A stretch of 64,000 nucleotides of DNA from Lachnospiraceae bacterium (lineage in GTDB: Bacteria; Bacillota; Clostridia; Lachnospirales; Lachnospiraceae). Every line of letters begins with the position of its first letter. The stretch's first letter is position 1. This document shows, one piece after another, positions 50,471 through 59,998 of the stretch. The stretch is taken from positions 1 to 64,000 of the forward strand of contig JAUNOI010000003.1 in NCBI GenBank assembly GCA_030531165.1, given 5' to 3'. The notes under the pieces are model-generated. The model had not been told where the DNA came from. It did no database searches and worked only from the letters and a program-made list of their open reading frames with translations. A program made the position numbers and the translations under genes.

Positions 50471-51445
50471 ATGGGATTAGATATTAATACAAAAAAATTA
50501 AAGAAAAATGCATTCCGCGTATCAAAAGTCCGTGGGATCGGAGCTTCTCGTATTCGTGTGCCGGGTGGATATCTGAATGCAGAAGTACTCGGAATGGTGC
50601 AGGAAATTGCGCAGGAATACGGAAATGGTTATGTCCATCTGACAACCCGTCAGGGATTTGAGATTGAAGGCATCCGCTATGAAGATATGGATGCGATCAA
50701 TAAAAAATTACAGCCGATCATCGAATTGCTGGAAATTAACCAGAAAGATCCTGATACGGGTTATCCGGCTTCCGGAACGAGAAATATCAGCGCATGTATC
50801 GGGAATAATGTCTGTCCTTTTGCAAATTATAATACTGCGGAGCTTGCAAAACGGATTGAGAAAGAAGTATTTCCCAACGACCTGCATTTTAAGATCGCAT
50901 GTACTGGATGTTCGAATGACTGCGCGAAGGCGAGAATGCACGATTTCGGCATTATCGGTATGACAATGCCGCAGTATGATCCGAGTCGCTGCGTCGCATG
51001 CCAGGCATGTATCAAAGGCTGTAAGCAATTGTCTGTAGATGCATTAAGATTAGAAAATTATAAGATCGTACGAGATGAGGAGAAATGCATCGGATGTGGC
51101 GTTTGCGTAACAAAATGCCCGACAAGAGCGTTGACGAGAAGCAAAAAGAAATACTATAAACTTGCGATCATGGGAAGAACCGGTAAGAAAAATCCGCGTC
51201 TCGGAGAGGATTTCCTTGTCTGGGCAGATGCGGATAATATTATTAAGATCATCAAGAATACGTACAAATTCGTGGAGGAATATATTTCTCCGGATGCGCC
51301 CGCAAGAAAAGAACACATTGGATATATTATTGACCGTGTTGGATTTGAAGAATATAAAAAATGGGCATTGGACGGTGTAGACTTGATGCCTGAAACGATT
51401 ATGAAAGAATGCGTATATTGGAATGGCATTCATTTCAAACGATAA
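50471..51445 (+). CDS. asrC: Anaerobic sulfite reductase subunit C (siroheme)
   Basis: AsrC carries siroheme and [4Fe-4S] clusters and reduces sulfite to sulfide; some related enzymes also reduce nitrite. The 324-residue protein has VHLTTRQGFEIEGI near residue 57, the siroheme/cluster cysteines in ACIGNNVCPFAN near 113 and ACTGCSNDCAKARMHDFGI near 141, and an inserted ferredoxin domain (CVACQACIKGCKQL, CIGCGVCVTKCPTRAL). Siroheme could come from the precorrin-2 route at 14589. TTAGGAGG precedes the start. Confidence 0.94.
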   Translation: MGLDINTKKLKKNAFRVSKVRGIGASRIRVPGGYLNAEVLGMVQEIAQEYGNGYVHLTTRQGFEIEGIRYEDMDAINKKLQPIIELLEINQKDPDTGYPASGTRNISACIGNNVCPFANYNTAELAKRIEKEVFPNDLHFKIACTGCSNDCAKARMHDFGIIGMTMPQYDPSRCVACQACIKGCKQLSVDALRLENYKIVRDEEKCIGCGVCVTKCPTRALTRSKKKYYKLAIMGRTGKKNPRLGEDFLVWADADNIIKIIKNTYKFVEEYISPDAPARKEHIGYIIDRVGFEEYKKWALDGVDLMPETIMKECVYWNGIHFKR

Positions 51446-51460
51446 TGAAGGGAGAAGAGG

Positions 51461-53545
51461 ATGAAGAAAATACAATCGACCTGTAATTATTGTGCCATCG
51501 ACTGTAACCTGGATTTTTATGTGGAAGATAATAAGATCGTGAAGACGGTCCCGACAAAGGGATATCCGGTCAATGACGGATTTAGTTGTATTAAAGGATT
51601 GTCCCTAAGCAAACAGCAGACGACGGTAAAACCGAATGCGCTTCCGAAAATTCGACAAAAAGATGGCAGTTTTAAAGAAGTACCGTGGGACGAGGCATTT
51701 ACTCATGTGGCTTCGGAATTAAAGCGGATTCAGGATCAGTATGGAACGGAAAGTGTTGCGGGTATTAGTACGGGGCAGCTGACATTGGAAGAATTTGCGA
51801 TTTTCGGACATGTGATGCGGAATTATTTACAGACAAACGTAGACGGCAATACGCGCCTTTGCATGGCGACTGCTGTTGTGGCGCATAAACAGAGCTATGG
51901 ATTTGATGCACCGGGATATACGCTAAATGACCTGGAGTTATCCGATACACTTGTATTTATCGGAGCGAATCCTGTTGTTGCACATCCAATCGTATGGGGC
52001 AGAGTCCGTCAGAATCAAGTGCCGGGCCATAAGATCATCGTGATCGACCCGAGAAAATCGGAAACGGCGATGAATGCGGATTATCATTACGAATTAAAAC
52101 CGAGAACGGATTTGTTATTGCTCTATACGGTGGCGAATTTGTTGATTGAAAAAAATTATCTGGATCATAAATTCATCGAAGAACATACGGAACGGTTTGA
52201 CGAATTTAAGGAATTTGTGAAATCCTATACACTGGAACGCGGTGCCAGAGGAACTGGATTGACTGAGGAACAGATCTTAGAGTTTGTTGAGATGATCCAT
52301 AGCGGAAAAAGGGTTTCGTTCTGGTGGACCATGGGCGTCAATCAGGGATATGAAGCGGTCCGTACTGCGCAGGCGATCATTAATATTGCATTGATGACAG
52401 GTAACATCGGTAAACCAGGAACCGGGGCTAATTCAATTACCGGACAATGCAATGCGATGGGTTCCCGTGCGTTCAGTAATACAGCTGTATTTTTCGGCGG
52501 CGGGGATTTTACGAATCCTGCAAGAAGAAAACGGATCTCCGAAGTACTCGGTATTCCGGATGAGATGCTGGCAAAGAAACCGACCGCAACGTACAATCAG
52601 ATCATCGAAGGCATCAATGAAGGAAAGATCAAAGGACTTTGGATTTTATGCACAAATCCAAGGCACAGCTGGACGAATAACGAGACATTTGCAAGTGCTG
52701 CAAAGAAGCTGGAATTATTTGTCGTTCAGGATATTTACGATACGATTGAAAGCGCCGAAGATTGCACCGTATATTTCCCTGTTGTTCCGGGAATAAAAAA
52801 AGAGGGTACGTATGTGAATCTGGAAAGACGTCTTTCCGCAATACGGCCGGTATTAAAGAGAGAGGAAAATGAGATTTCCGATTACGAAGCTGTCTTAGGT
52901 GTTGGAAAAGCACTCGGTATGGGAGACGCCCTAAAAGGATGGGAGACGCCGAAAGACTGCTTTAACCTGATGCGGGAATGTTCGAGAAATATGCCTTGTG
53001 ATTTTACGGGTATTACATGGAAAGCCTTAGAAGAGTCCCACGGAATCCAGTGGCCGTATCCGGAAGGAAAAGAAGAAGAAAATAAGGAAGAACAGCGGAG
53101 ATTATACGGTGACGGACAGTTCTTTACGCCTTCCAAAAAAGCACAGTTCATGTTTGAAGAGGTATCGGAAAATCCATATCCGCAGACGGAAGAATTCCCA
53201 TATGTTTTCAATACGGGACGAGGTTCCGTTGGACAGTGGCATACCCAGAGTCGTACGAAAGAGGTCAAATTCGTCGAAGATGTATCGGCTAAGAAGGCAT
53301 ATCTGTATATGAATGAAAAACTTGCCAAGGAACATGATATTCACTGGATGGATGAAATTAAGGTATATTCCATTAATGGACAAAATGCAGTATTTGCCGT
53401 AAAGACGACGGATCAGGTGCCATATGACCAGCTGTATGCTCCGATTCACTATATAGAATGCAACAAGCTGACGCCTTCGAATTACGATCCTTATTCTAAG
53501 GAACCGAATTATAAGGGTGCAACCGTCCGCTTTGAAAAATGTTAG
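51461..53545 (+). CDS. Molybdopterin oxidoreductase, assimilatory nitrate reductase-like catalytic subunit
   Basis: The 694-residue enzyme belongs to the DMSO reductase superfamily. It has an N-terminal [4Fe-4S] motif, Cys8, Cys11, Cys15 and Cys43, and Cys134 in TRLCMATA, the likely Mo ligand as in Nap/Nas-type reductases. Further family segments are FIGANPVVAHPIVWGR, MTGNIGKPGTGANSITGQCNAMGSR and a C-terminal cofactor-binding domain starting near FNTGRGSVGQWH. Cys rather than selenocysteine argues against typical formate dehydrogenase, though the assignment to nitrate is not certain. Its place after asrABC and before a ferredoxin, FAD reductase and TDT permease may point to another oxyanion. 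Confidence 0.85.
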   Translation: MKKIQSTCNYCAIDCNLDFYVEDNKIVKTVPTKGYPVNDGFSCIKGLSLSKQQTTVKPNALPKIRQKDGSFKEVPWDEAFTHVASELKRIQDQYGTESVAGISTGQLTLEEFAIFGHVMRNYLQTNVDGNTRLCMATAVVAHKQSYGFDAPGYTLNDLELSDTLVFIGANPVVAHPIVWGRVRQNQVPGHKIIVIDPRKSETAMNADYHYELKPRTDLLLLYTVANLLIEKNYLDHKFIEEHTERFDEFKEFVKSYTLERGARGTGLTEEQILEFVEMIHSGKRVSFWWTMGVNQGYEAVRTAQAIINIALMTGNIGKPGTGANSITGQCNAMGSRAFSNTAVFFGGGDFTNPARRKRISEVLGIPDEMLAKKPTATYNQIIEGINEGKIKGLWILCTNPRHSWTNNETFASAAKKLELFVVQDIYDTIESAEDCTVYFPVVPGIKKEGTYVNLERRLSAIRPVLKREENEISDYEAVLGVGKALGMGDALKGWETPKDCFNLMRECSRNMPCDFTGITWKALEESHGIQWPYPEGKEEENKEEQRRLYGDGQFFTPSKKAQFMFEEVSENPYPQTEEFPYVFNTGRGSVGQWHTQSRTKEVKFVEDVSAKKAYLYMNEKLAKEHDIHWMDEIKVYSINGQNAVFAVKTTDQVPYDQLYAPIHYIECNKLTPSNYDPYSKEPNYKGATVRFEKC

Positions 53546-53554
53546 GAGGCTCTT

Positions 53555-53977
53555 ATGTATCGAATTAAAATAGACCGCAGCCGCTGCATCGGGTGTCTGA
53601 CCTGCGTTACCGCATGTATCGTCAGCCATGAAACCGAAAGCGGAGATGCGAGAAACCGCGTAGTCATCGACAGTGAGACGAAACCGGCACCGATCTTCTG
53701 CCGGCACTGTGAACGTCCGGAATGTACGTATACGTGCATGACCGGAGCGATGAAGAAAAATCCGGAAACCGGATATGTCGAATATGATAAAGATCATTGT
53801 GCAAGCTGCTATATGTGTATTATGTCCTGTCCATACGGCATTTTAAAATACGACAGCATTAAGCATGAAGAAATCATGAAATGTAATATGTGTGTTCACC
53901 GCAGTGAGGATGGAACCGGAAATCCGATGTGCGTGGAGAAATGTCCGATGAATGCGATTACGGTTGAGGAGGTATAA
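53555..53977 (+). CDS. 4Fe-4S ferredoxin-type electron transfer protein (HycB/CooF-like)
   Basis: The 140-residue protein has sixteen or so cysteines in four clusters: CIGCLTCVTAC near residue 12, CRHCERPECTYTC near 50, CASCYMCIMSCPYG near 80 and CNMCVHRSEDG...CVEKCP near 110. This is the polyferredoxin subunit form that links molybdo-enzymes or CO dehydrogenase to reductases. It lies between the catalytic subunit and the FAD protein, with TTAGGAGG before the start. Confidence 0.9.
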   Translation: MYRIKIDRSRCIGCLTCVTACIVSHETESGDARNRVVIDSETKPAPIFCRHCERPECTYTCMTGAMKKNPETGYVEYDKDHCASCYMCIMSCPYGILKYDSIKHEEIMKCNMCVHRSEDGTGNPMCVEKCPMNAITVEEV

Positions 53978-53978
53978 G

Positions 53979-55211
53979 ATGAGATATGTTGTATTAGGCT
54001 CTTCAGCAGCAGGAGTAAATGGCGTCAGGGAATTACGAAAATTAGATAAAGCGTGTGAGATTATACTGATTTCTAAGGATGAAGATATCTATTCCCGCTG
54101 CATTCTGCATAAGTATTTATGCGGGGAAAGGGATAAAAAAGGAATCAGCTTTGTTGAGGAGAATTTTGCTGAACTTTATAATGTAAACTGGATCAAAGGA
54201 AAGGCCTGTACCGGACTAAAGGCGGATGAAAAGGTCGTAATTTTAGAAGATGGAGAGACCATCTCTTACGACAAATTGCTGATCGCAACCGGTTCCCATA
54301 GCTTTATTCCGCCGATAAAAGGTCTGAAAGAGGCAAAAAATGCAATTGGTTTCCGTAATATTGATGATATCGAGGTATTAAAAGAAGTTGGAAAGACAGG
54401 TAAGCATATCATTGTTATGGGTTCGGGTCTCGTCGGAATCGATTGCGCGACCGGATTTCTTGAAATGGGTGTCAAAGTAACGCTCGTCGATATGGCAGGA
54501 TGGCTGCTGAACAAGCAGCTGGATAAACGTGCGGCACAGACATATATTGACGCATTTTACGAAAGAGGCATCGATCAGTATTATGGTGTCGGCGTTTCCG
54601 AAGTGATTTTAAATGATGATCAGATGATTATAGAAGTGATTTTGACTGATGGAACACATCTGCCGTGTGATTATATGGTTCTAACAGCGGGCGTCCGTGC
54701 AAATATTGAATTTCTGGAGGGATCGGGAATCGAAGTGAGCCGTTTTGGCCTTGTTTATGACGAAACCGGAAAAACGAGCGATGACAATGTTTATGGTGCC
54801 GGTGATGTATCGGGGACGAGTCCGATCTGGCCGGTTGCGGTAAAAGAAGGCATAGTTGCAGCAAGCAATATGGCAGGCATACCGAGAAAGATGACGGATT
54901 TTTTTGCAAGCAAATCGACGATGAGTTTCCTGGGCATTCATAGCATGTCTCTCGGCGATGTTCATCCGGAAGATGATTCCTATACGGTAGAGATCAAAGA
55001 GACAAAAGACTTTTACAAGAAGATTGTTCATAAAGGCGGAAAGATCACAGGTGCGCTTCTGCAAGGAGATTTGGCATACGGGGGTGTACTGCAGCAGCTG
55101 ATTGCGCGTCAGATCGACATTACGAAAGTAAAGAAACCGATCTTCGATATCGATTATTCAGATTTCTTTCATATGAAGGATAATTTTGAATTCTTCTATG
55201 AAGAAAATTAG
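53979..55211 (+). CDS. FAD-dependent NAD(P)H oxidoreductase (rubredoxin reductase/NirB N-terminal-like)
   Basis: The 410-residue protein has two dinucleotide-binding folds: VVLGSSAAGVNGVRELR at the start and IIVMGSGLVGIDCATGFLEMG near residue 145, with YDKLLIATGSHSFIPP and a C-terminal VYGAGDVSG FAD motif. It would pass electrons from NAD(P)H to the ferredoxin encoded just upstream. Start 53979 has GAGGAGG seven nt before it; the in-frame frame to 53952 overlaps the ferredoxin gene and is rejected. Confidence 0.88.
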   Translation: MRYVVLGSSAAGVNGVRELRKLDKACEIILISKDEDIYSRCILHKYLCGERDKKGISFVEENFAELYNVNWIKGKACTGLKADEKVVILEDGETISYDKLLIATGSHSFIPPIKGLKEAKNAIGFRNIDDIEVLKEVGKTGKHIIVMGSGLVGIDCATGFLEMGVKVTLVDMAGWLLNKQLDKRAAQTYIDAFYERGIDQYYGVGVSEVILNDDQMIIEVILTDGTHLPCDYMVLTAGVRANIEFLEGSGIEVSRFGLVYDETGKTSDDNVYGAGDVSGTSPIWPVAVKEGIVAASNMAGIPRKMTDFFASKSTMSFLGIHSMSLGDVHPEDDSYTVEIKETKDFYKKIVHKGGKITGALLQGDLAYGGVLQQLIARQIDITKVKKPIFDIDYSDFFHMKDNFEFFYEEN

Positions 55212-55234
55212 AAAGAAATTTAGGAGGACAAAAT

Positions 55235-56164
55235 ATGGAAAGACTGGAAAGAATACCGGTTCCGGTGCTTCCTACATTTGTAGGAGCGTTAACGCTCAGC
55301 AACGTTTATTCAGGCATGGGTTATACATGGATCAGACATCTGACGATGTGGGCAGCAACGATCGTATTATTGTTATATATCGTGAAACTGGTCCGATATC
55401 CGAAAACCTGTCTGAGCGAATATAAAACCGTTGTACCATGTAGTTTGTATGCGGGCTTTACGATGGTGACGATGATTCTCGGAAGTTATTATTTTGATTA
55501 TGCGCCGGGATTTGGAAAAGCATTATGGAGTATCGGACTGGCAGTCCATGCGGTACATATTCTTATCTTTACATTCCGCAATGTTTTTAGAGAAAGAAAC
55601 ATCAATACCTTTGTACCGAGCTGGTTTGTGACGTATAATGGAATTATGGTAAGTTGTGTCGTGGGTGGTGCGATGAATGCGGGAAGTGTTTTAAAATATG
55701 TGGTCTACTATGGAATCATTATTTACTTTATCATTATCCCAATTATGATCTGGAGACTGATCACGGTGGAAGTAAAACCACCGGTATATCATACGATGGC
55801 GGTTGTACTCGCGCCATGTAGTTTGTGTGTGGTCAGCTATTTGAATGTGATTCCGGATCCAAATCAGACATTGCTGTATATTTTATATGCCTGTGTGCTG
55901 GTATCGCTGGCATTTATTATCATCAAACTGCCAAAATTCTTTTCTTTTCCTTTTGCACCGGGATTTGCGGGTATGACGTTCCCGATGGCAATCGGAATTG
56001 TAGCGACGAATAAGATGAGTGGATATTTGGCAGCGGTAGGAAAAGATTCTTTCGCTGCTATGACGGCACAGCTTGGAGGAATTCAGATTTATCTGACGAC
56101 GATGATTATTGGATTTGTTTTATTGAATTTCCTGATCATGGCGTTAAAAACTGAAAGGAAATAA
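55235..56164 (+). CDS. TDT-family (TehA/SLAC-like) membrane transporter
   Basis: The 309-residue protein has about ten hydrophobic helices and the typical openings VPTFVGALTLSN-like (PVPVLPTFVGALTLSN) and late FAPGFAGMTFPMAIG. The TDT family includes tellurite protein TehA, the malate permease Mae1 and the yeast sulfite exporter Ssu1. Its place in a reductase operon next to asrABC makes transport of a sulfur or nitrogen oxyanion likely, but this is inference. TTAGGAGG precedes the start. Confidence 0.85.
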   Translation: MERLERIPVPVLPTFVGALTLSNVYSGMGYTWIRHLTMWAATIVLLLYIVKLVRYPKTCLSEYKTVVPCSLYAGFTMVTMILGSYYFDYAPGFGKALWSIGLAVHAVHILIFTFRNVFRERNINTFVPSWFVTYNGIMVSCVVGGAMNAGSVLKYVVYYGIIIYFIIIPIMIWRLITVEVKPPVYHTMAVVLAPCSLCVVSYLNVIPDPNQTLLYILYACVLVSLAFIIIKLPKFFSFPFAPGFAGMTFPMAIGIVATNKMSGYLAAVGKDSFAAMTAQLGGIQIYLTTMIIGFVLLNFLIMALKTERK

Positions 56165-56168
56165 TTGG

Positions 56169-56765
56169 ATGATAGCAGGATATATATTGACTGGCGGGAA
56201 AAATACACGAATGAATGGAGAGAAAAAACTTTTTTTGACCTATGATGAAATGCCATTTTATGCACATATTTTTCAGGCATTTCAAATCCTTCCTAAGACT
56301 TATCTGTCCGTTGAGGCAGAAGAACCCTATAAAGCGCTCAAAATTCCAATGGTACAAGATATCTATCCTGCGATCGGTCCACTTGGGGGCATTTACTCCG
56401 GGCTGCTTCGGTGTCCGGAGGATGCGCTGTTTGTCACTGCATGTGATATGCCTTTGATAGACCAGGCTACAGTGAAGCTGGTGTGCAGGTATTATTGGCA
56501 GCATCCTGGGAAAGTTACGGTCGTAAAGGCAGGAGGAAGGATTCATCCGCTGTTTGGGATCTATCCGAAATCGGTCCTGCTGCTGATCGGACGGATGGTT
56601 GCTGAAAAAAATTATAAGGTGATGAATTTATTTACCGAAACGGATGTATCTGTGGTAGAATTAGAGCAGGAAAAAACGGTGAAGAACATCAATACACCAA
56701 GGGAATATGAACAATTAAAACATATTGTGAGGCAGAAGCATGGAACAGAAACTGAATCATTTTGA
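56169..56765 (+). CDS. mobA: Molybdenum cofactor guanylyltransferase
   Basis: MobA adds GMP to Mo-molybdopterin, giving the bis-MGD cofactor used by DMSO-reductase-type enzymes such as the one at 51461. The 198-residue protein has the signature [19 protein letters not shown], then [11 protein letters not shown] and ACDMPLID. The first motif is a slight variant (GGKNTRMN for GGRSSRMG). The end overlaps moaC by 26 nt. It is the start of the cofactor genes in the operon. Confidence 0.9.
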   Translation: MIAGYILTGGKNTRMNGEKKLFLTYDEMPFYAHIFQAFQILPKTYLSVEAEEPYKALKIPMVQDIYPAIGPLGGIYSGLLRCPEDALFVTACDMPLIDQATVKLVCRYYWQHPGKVTVVKAGGRIHPLFGIYPKSVLLLIGRMVAEKNYKVMNLFTETDVSVVELEQEKTVKNINTPREYEQLKHIVRQKHGTETESF

Positions 56766-57234
56766 TGGAAATGGAAACGCCGTTATGGTAGATGTGACGG
56801 AGAAGAAAATTACAAAGCGGACCGCAGTTGCTTCAGGGAAGATCAAAGTGAGTCCTGCGGTCATCGATGCTGTTATTCATGGAACATCGAAAAAGGGGGA
56901 TGTACTTGGAGTTGCGCGGGTAGCAGGCATTATGGCGGTGAAGCAGACGCCGAATCTGATTCCCATGTGTCATACGCTTCTGATTCAGAAGTGTTCCGTT
57001 GATTTTGATGTGCACGAGGAAGCGTGTGAGATCATCTCGCTCTGTACTGTTCGATTGGAAGGAAAGACCGGTGTAGAGATGGAAGCATTGACTGGAGTTT
57101 CCATCTCGCTTTTGACGATCTACGATATGTGCAAGGCGATCGATAAGGCGATGGAGATTACGGATATTCATCTGGAATCCAAATCAGGCGGGAAAAGCGG
57201 TAATTATATAAGAGATGAAGGCAGGTCATTATGA
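56740..57234 (+). CDS. moaC: Cyclic pyranopterin monophosphate synthase
   Basis: MoaC completes the first step of molybdopterin synthesis together with MoaA. The 164-residue protein has [40 protein letters not shown] and [23 protein letters not shown], all diagnostic, including the catalytic Lys region near the C-terminus (ESKSGGKSG). It overlaps mobA at the start and moaA (ATGA) at the end. Confidence 0.96.
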   Translation: MEQKLNHFDGNGNAVMVDVTEKKITKRTAVASGKIKVSPAVIDAVIHGTSKKGDVLGVARVAGIMAVKQTPNLIPMCHTLLIQKCSVDFDVHEEACEIISLCTVRLEGKTGVEMEALTGVSISLLTIYDMCKAIDKAMEITDIHLESKSGGKSGNYIRDEGRSL

Positions 57235-58196
57235 AAGATCAGTATGGACGAAAGATTGACTATCTGCGGATTTCAATTACGGATCGCTGCAATTTAAGAT
57301 GCACATACTGTATGCCCGAAGAAGGGATTGTCTGTATCGGACACGATCAGATCCTGCGATATGAAGAAATTATCACGATTTGCCGTGCGATGGCGCAGAA
57401 AGGATTCAAGCATCTGAAGATCACCGGCGGAGAACCTCTCGTGCGGCGTGGAGCGGCAGGGCTGATCCGGCAGTTAAAAGCGATTTCGGGAATCGAGACG
57501 GTGACCTTGACGACGAACGGTATATTGCTCGAAGCCATGATTCAGGATCTGGCGGATGCCGGAATTGACGGAATCAATGTCAGCCTGGATACATTGGATG
57601 CAAAAATATACGCGCGTATCACCCGCGGCGGCAATCTGAACCAGGTATTGGCAGGGCTGAAAGCGGTACTTCGCTATCCACAGATTACCTTAAAAGTGAA
57701 TTGTGTATTAAGCGGAGAAGACTGGGAGGAAAATGCGATTTCGGTTGCGGAACTTGCGAAAGATCTTCCGATCCATGTCCGGTTTATCGAACATATGCCG
57801 ATTGGCCCGGAACCTAATAAAGAGGTGACACGACAGGACCTTGTAAAAGAGGTTTTGGAACGCGCATATGGCACTGCTGTTCTTTCCGAAAGACCGATGG
57901 GTTACGGACCAAGTGTTTATTATCGGTTCGAAGGATTTTCGGGGAAGATTGGTTTTATCAGTGCAGTCAGCCACAAGTTTTGTTCCGAATGTAATCGTGT
58001 CAGACTGACCGCGGACGGCAGACTGCGATTATGCCTGCAGTCAAAAGAAAGCGTGGATCTGAAAGCAGTTTTGAGGGGAAATCATCCCGAAAGGCTTGGT
58101 AAGATCATAGAACAGGCAGTTTATCGAAAACCGAGGGAACATCATTTTGAAGAACAAAGCATTGAGACGACCGGCATGTCGCAGATTGGAGGATAA
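57231..58196 (+). CDS. moaA: GTP 3',8-cyclase (radical SAM)
   Basis: MoaA rearranges GTP to a cyclic pterin precursor. The 321-residue protein has the radical-SAM motif [11 protein letters not shown] near residue 17, [12 protein letters not shown] near 62, and the second cluster in [19 protein letters not shown] near 250. The C-terminus ends in Gly-Gly, the tail needed for activity. It overlaps moaC by 4 nt (ATGA). moaD and moaE are not seen here. Confidence 0.96.
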   Translation: MKDQYGRKIDYLRISITDRCNLRCTYCMPEEGIVCIGHDQILRYEEIITICRAMAQKGFKHLKITGGEPLVRRGAAGLIRQLKAISGIETVTLTTNGILLEAMIQDLADAGIDGINVSLDTLDAKIYARITRGGNLNQVLAGLKAVLRYPQITLKVNCVLSGEDWEENAISVAELAKDLPIHVRFIEHMPIGPEPNKEVTRQDLVKEVLERAYGTAVLSERPMGYGPSVYYRFEGFSGKIGFISAVSHKFCSECNRVRLTADGRLRLCLQSKESVDLKAVLRGNHPERLGKIIEQAVYRKPREHHFEEQSIETTGMSQIGG

Positions 58197-58197
58197 G

Positions 58198-58686
58198 ATG
58201 AGAGTTGCGGTCATTACATCGAGTGATTCCGGTTATGAAGGGAAGAGAGAGGATCTGAGCGGACCATGTGTACAGGAGATTGCACGGTCTTTTGGTGCAG
58301 AAATCGTATATACGAATCTGCTGCCCGATACGCAGCAGATCTTAGAAGAAGAACTAAAGAAAATTTGTGACCAGAATATTGCGGATCTGATCTTAACGAC
58401 TGGAGGAACCGGATTTTCTACGCGTGACTGTATGCCGGAGGCAACTTTAGCGGTATCGGAGCGAATGGTTCCGGGAATTCCGGAAGCGATGCGTGCATAT
58501 AGCATGCAGTTTACAAAGCGGGCGATGTTAAGCCGTGCAGCAGCAGGAATCCGCAGGAAGACACTGATCATCAATCTTCCTGGTAGTCCGAAAGCTGTTC
58601 GGGAATGTCTCGAATATATCTTTCCGGAATTGGAACACGGCGTGGACATTCTGATTGGAGCCGCCGTTAACTGCGCAAGAAAATAA
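58198..58686 (+). CDS. mogA: Molybdopterin adenylyltransferase (MogA/MoaB family)
   Basis: The 162-residue protein has the family core VITSSDSGYEGKREDLSG, LILTTGGTGFSTRDCMPEAT and INLPGSPKAVRECL. It would adenylate molybdopterin before molybdate insertion by MoeA. Start 58198 is chosen because GGAGG is seven nt upstream; an in-frame frame to 58147 overlaps moaA. It is the last gene before the riboswitch region. Confidence 0.92.
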   Translation: MRVAVITSSDSGYEGKREDLSGPCVQEIARSFGAEIVYTNLLPDTQQILEEELKKICDQNIADLILTTGGTGFSTRDCMPEATLAVSERMVPGIPEAMRAYSMQFTKRAMLSRAAAGIRRKTLIINLPGSPKAVRECLEYIFPELEHGVDILIGAAVNCARK

Positions 58687-58695
58687 AAATCAAAT

Positions 58696-58900
58696 AGAAT
58701 CAATTACTCCGAGCGAAGTAATCTAAGGGCATTGCCTATGATTATGAGCCGTCGGCTTTTGTGACTTGGCAGACAGAGCACCGTTTGTCAGGCTGCAAAA
58801 GGACCGGCCGGGGTCTGAATGGAAACAGACAGGCCTTCCCTTTTGAAAAGGAGCTTACAAAACGGTGGGATAACTCACGGTATTTTTGTGATACCAAAAA
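58696..58900 (+). ncRNA. Moco-type (molybdenum/tungsten cofactor) riboswitch
   Basis: The segment has features of the Moco RNA motif: CTCCGAGCG (58708), a GGGCATTGCCT hairpin (58727), GAGCCGTCGGCTTTT (58746) and the GGCAGACAGAGCACC region (58768), followed by further stems (GTCTG...CAGAC near 58813) and a GGTAT/ATACC hairpin near 58879. An intrinsic terminator follows at 58907, and molybdenum-cofactor genes lie on both sides. An open frame running through it (from 58761) has no ribosome site and is rejected. Motif recall is from memory, not a covariance search. Confidence 0.8.
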
Positions 58901-58906
58901 GTATGT

Positions 58907-58939
58907 AAGGCTGTATTTCAAAGGAAATACAGCCTTTTT
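58907..58939 (+). terminator. Terminator hairpin of the Moco-type riboswitch
   Basis: A 13-bp perfect stem (AAGGCTGTATTTC at 58907-58919, complement at 58924-58936) with a 4-nt loop and five T's. It is a likely expression platform controlling the genes from 58968. Confidence 0.92.
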
Positions 58940-58967
58940 CCATATATCGATAGAGGAGGAAAAGAAA

Positions 58968-59996
58968 GTGAAATTAATTAAGACAGAAGAGGCGGTCGGA
59001 CATGTGATCTGCCATGATATTACGATCATCATTAAGGATAAGATCAAGGATACTGCTTTTCGAAAAGGACATATTGTAGAGGAAAAGGATATACCGGTTT
59101 TGTTGTCAATTGGGAAAGACCATCTGTATGTCTGGGAAAAGGACGAAAAGATGTATCATGAAGATGAAGCTGCGGTGATCTTAGCCGATGCGTGTGAAGG
59201 AAGCGGAATGGAACGGTCAAAGCCGAAAGAGGGAAAGATTGAATTGAAAGCGTCGATGGACGGACTGCTTCAGATTGATGTGGAACGCCTGACGAAGATC
59301 AATTCGCTTGAACATATGATGATTGCGACAAGACATACAAATACTTATGTCAAAAAAGGTGATAAACTGGCGGGGACGCGAATTATTCCGCTTGTCATTG
59401 AAAGAGAAAAGATGAAGGCAGTTGCACAGATTGCCGATAAAGAGAATCCTATTATCAGGATTCTTCCATTCGTCAGAAAGACGGTTGGAATTGTAACAAC
59501 GGGGAATGAAGTGTATTACGGTAGGATCAAAGATACGTTTACACCGGTCATCCGCGATAAAATGGAACAGTTTGGAGTTGAAGTAATCGGACACAAGATT
59601 TGTGGGGATGATCCGGAACAGATTACAAGTGCTATTTCCTATTTAAAAGAGCAGGGAGCGCAAATGATCTTATGTACCGGCGGCATGAGTGTCGATCCGG
59701 ATGACCGCACGCCGAGTGCGATCCGAAACAGCGGTGCCGAAATTATATCCTATGGTGCACCGGTACTTCCGGGAGCCATGTTCTTGCTCGGGTATTTTGA
59801 AGATGGTACGCCGATCATGGGATTGCCGGGATGTGTCATGTATGCGAAAGCGACGATTTTTGATCTCGTACTGCCCCGGATACTGGCAGATGTAAAAATT
59901 ACGAAGATGGATCTTGCAGTTATGGGACATGGGGGATATTGCCTTGGATGCGACGTCTGTCATTATCCAAACTGCGGATTTGGTAAAGGGGTGTAG
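58968..59996 (+). CDS. Molybdopterin-binding MoeA-like protein with Cys-rich tail
   Basis: The 342-residue protein has a MoCF-biosynthesis (MoeA/MogA fold) domain: VGIVTTGNEVYYGRIKD near residue 169, LCTGGMSVDPDDRTPSA near 234, and GAPVLPGAMFLLGYFEDGTPIMGLPG near 264. The N-terminal part is unlike usual MoeA and shorter. The last 20 residues hold four closely spaced Cys (GYCLGCDVCHYPNC), a likely metal or Fe-S site. GTG start at 58968 follows GAGGAGGAAAAG. It is the first gene after the riboswitch. A full-length MoeA follows. Confidence 0.85.
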   Translation: MKLIKTEEAVGHVICHDITIIIKDKIKDTAFRKGHIVEEKDIPVLLSIGKDHLYVWEKDEKMYHEDEAAVILADACEGSGMERSKPKEGKIELKASMDGLLQIDVERLTKINSLEHMMIATRHTNTYVKKGDKLAGTRIIPLVIEREKMKAVAQIADKENPIIRILPFVRKTVGIVTTGNEVYYGRIKDTFTPVIRDKMEQFGVEVIGHKICGDDPEQITSAISYLKEQGAQMILCTGGMSVDPDDRTPSAIRNSGAEIISYGAPVLPGAMFLLGYFEDGTPIMGLPGCVMYAKATIFDLVLPRILADVKITKMDLAVMGHGGYCLGCDVCHYPNCGFGKGV

Positions 59997-59998
59997 CT

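Noticed and set aside
58761..58967. Upstream extension of the MoeA-like reading frame
   Set aside because: It runs through the riboswitch and its terminator. A strong ribosome site supports the GTG at 58968.
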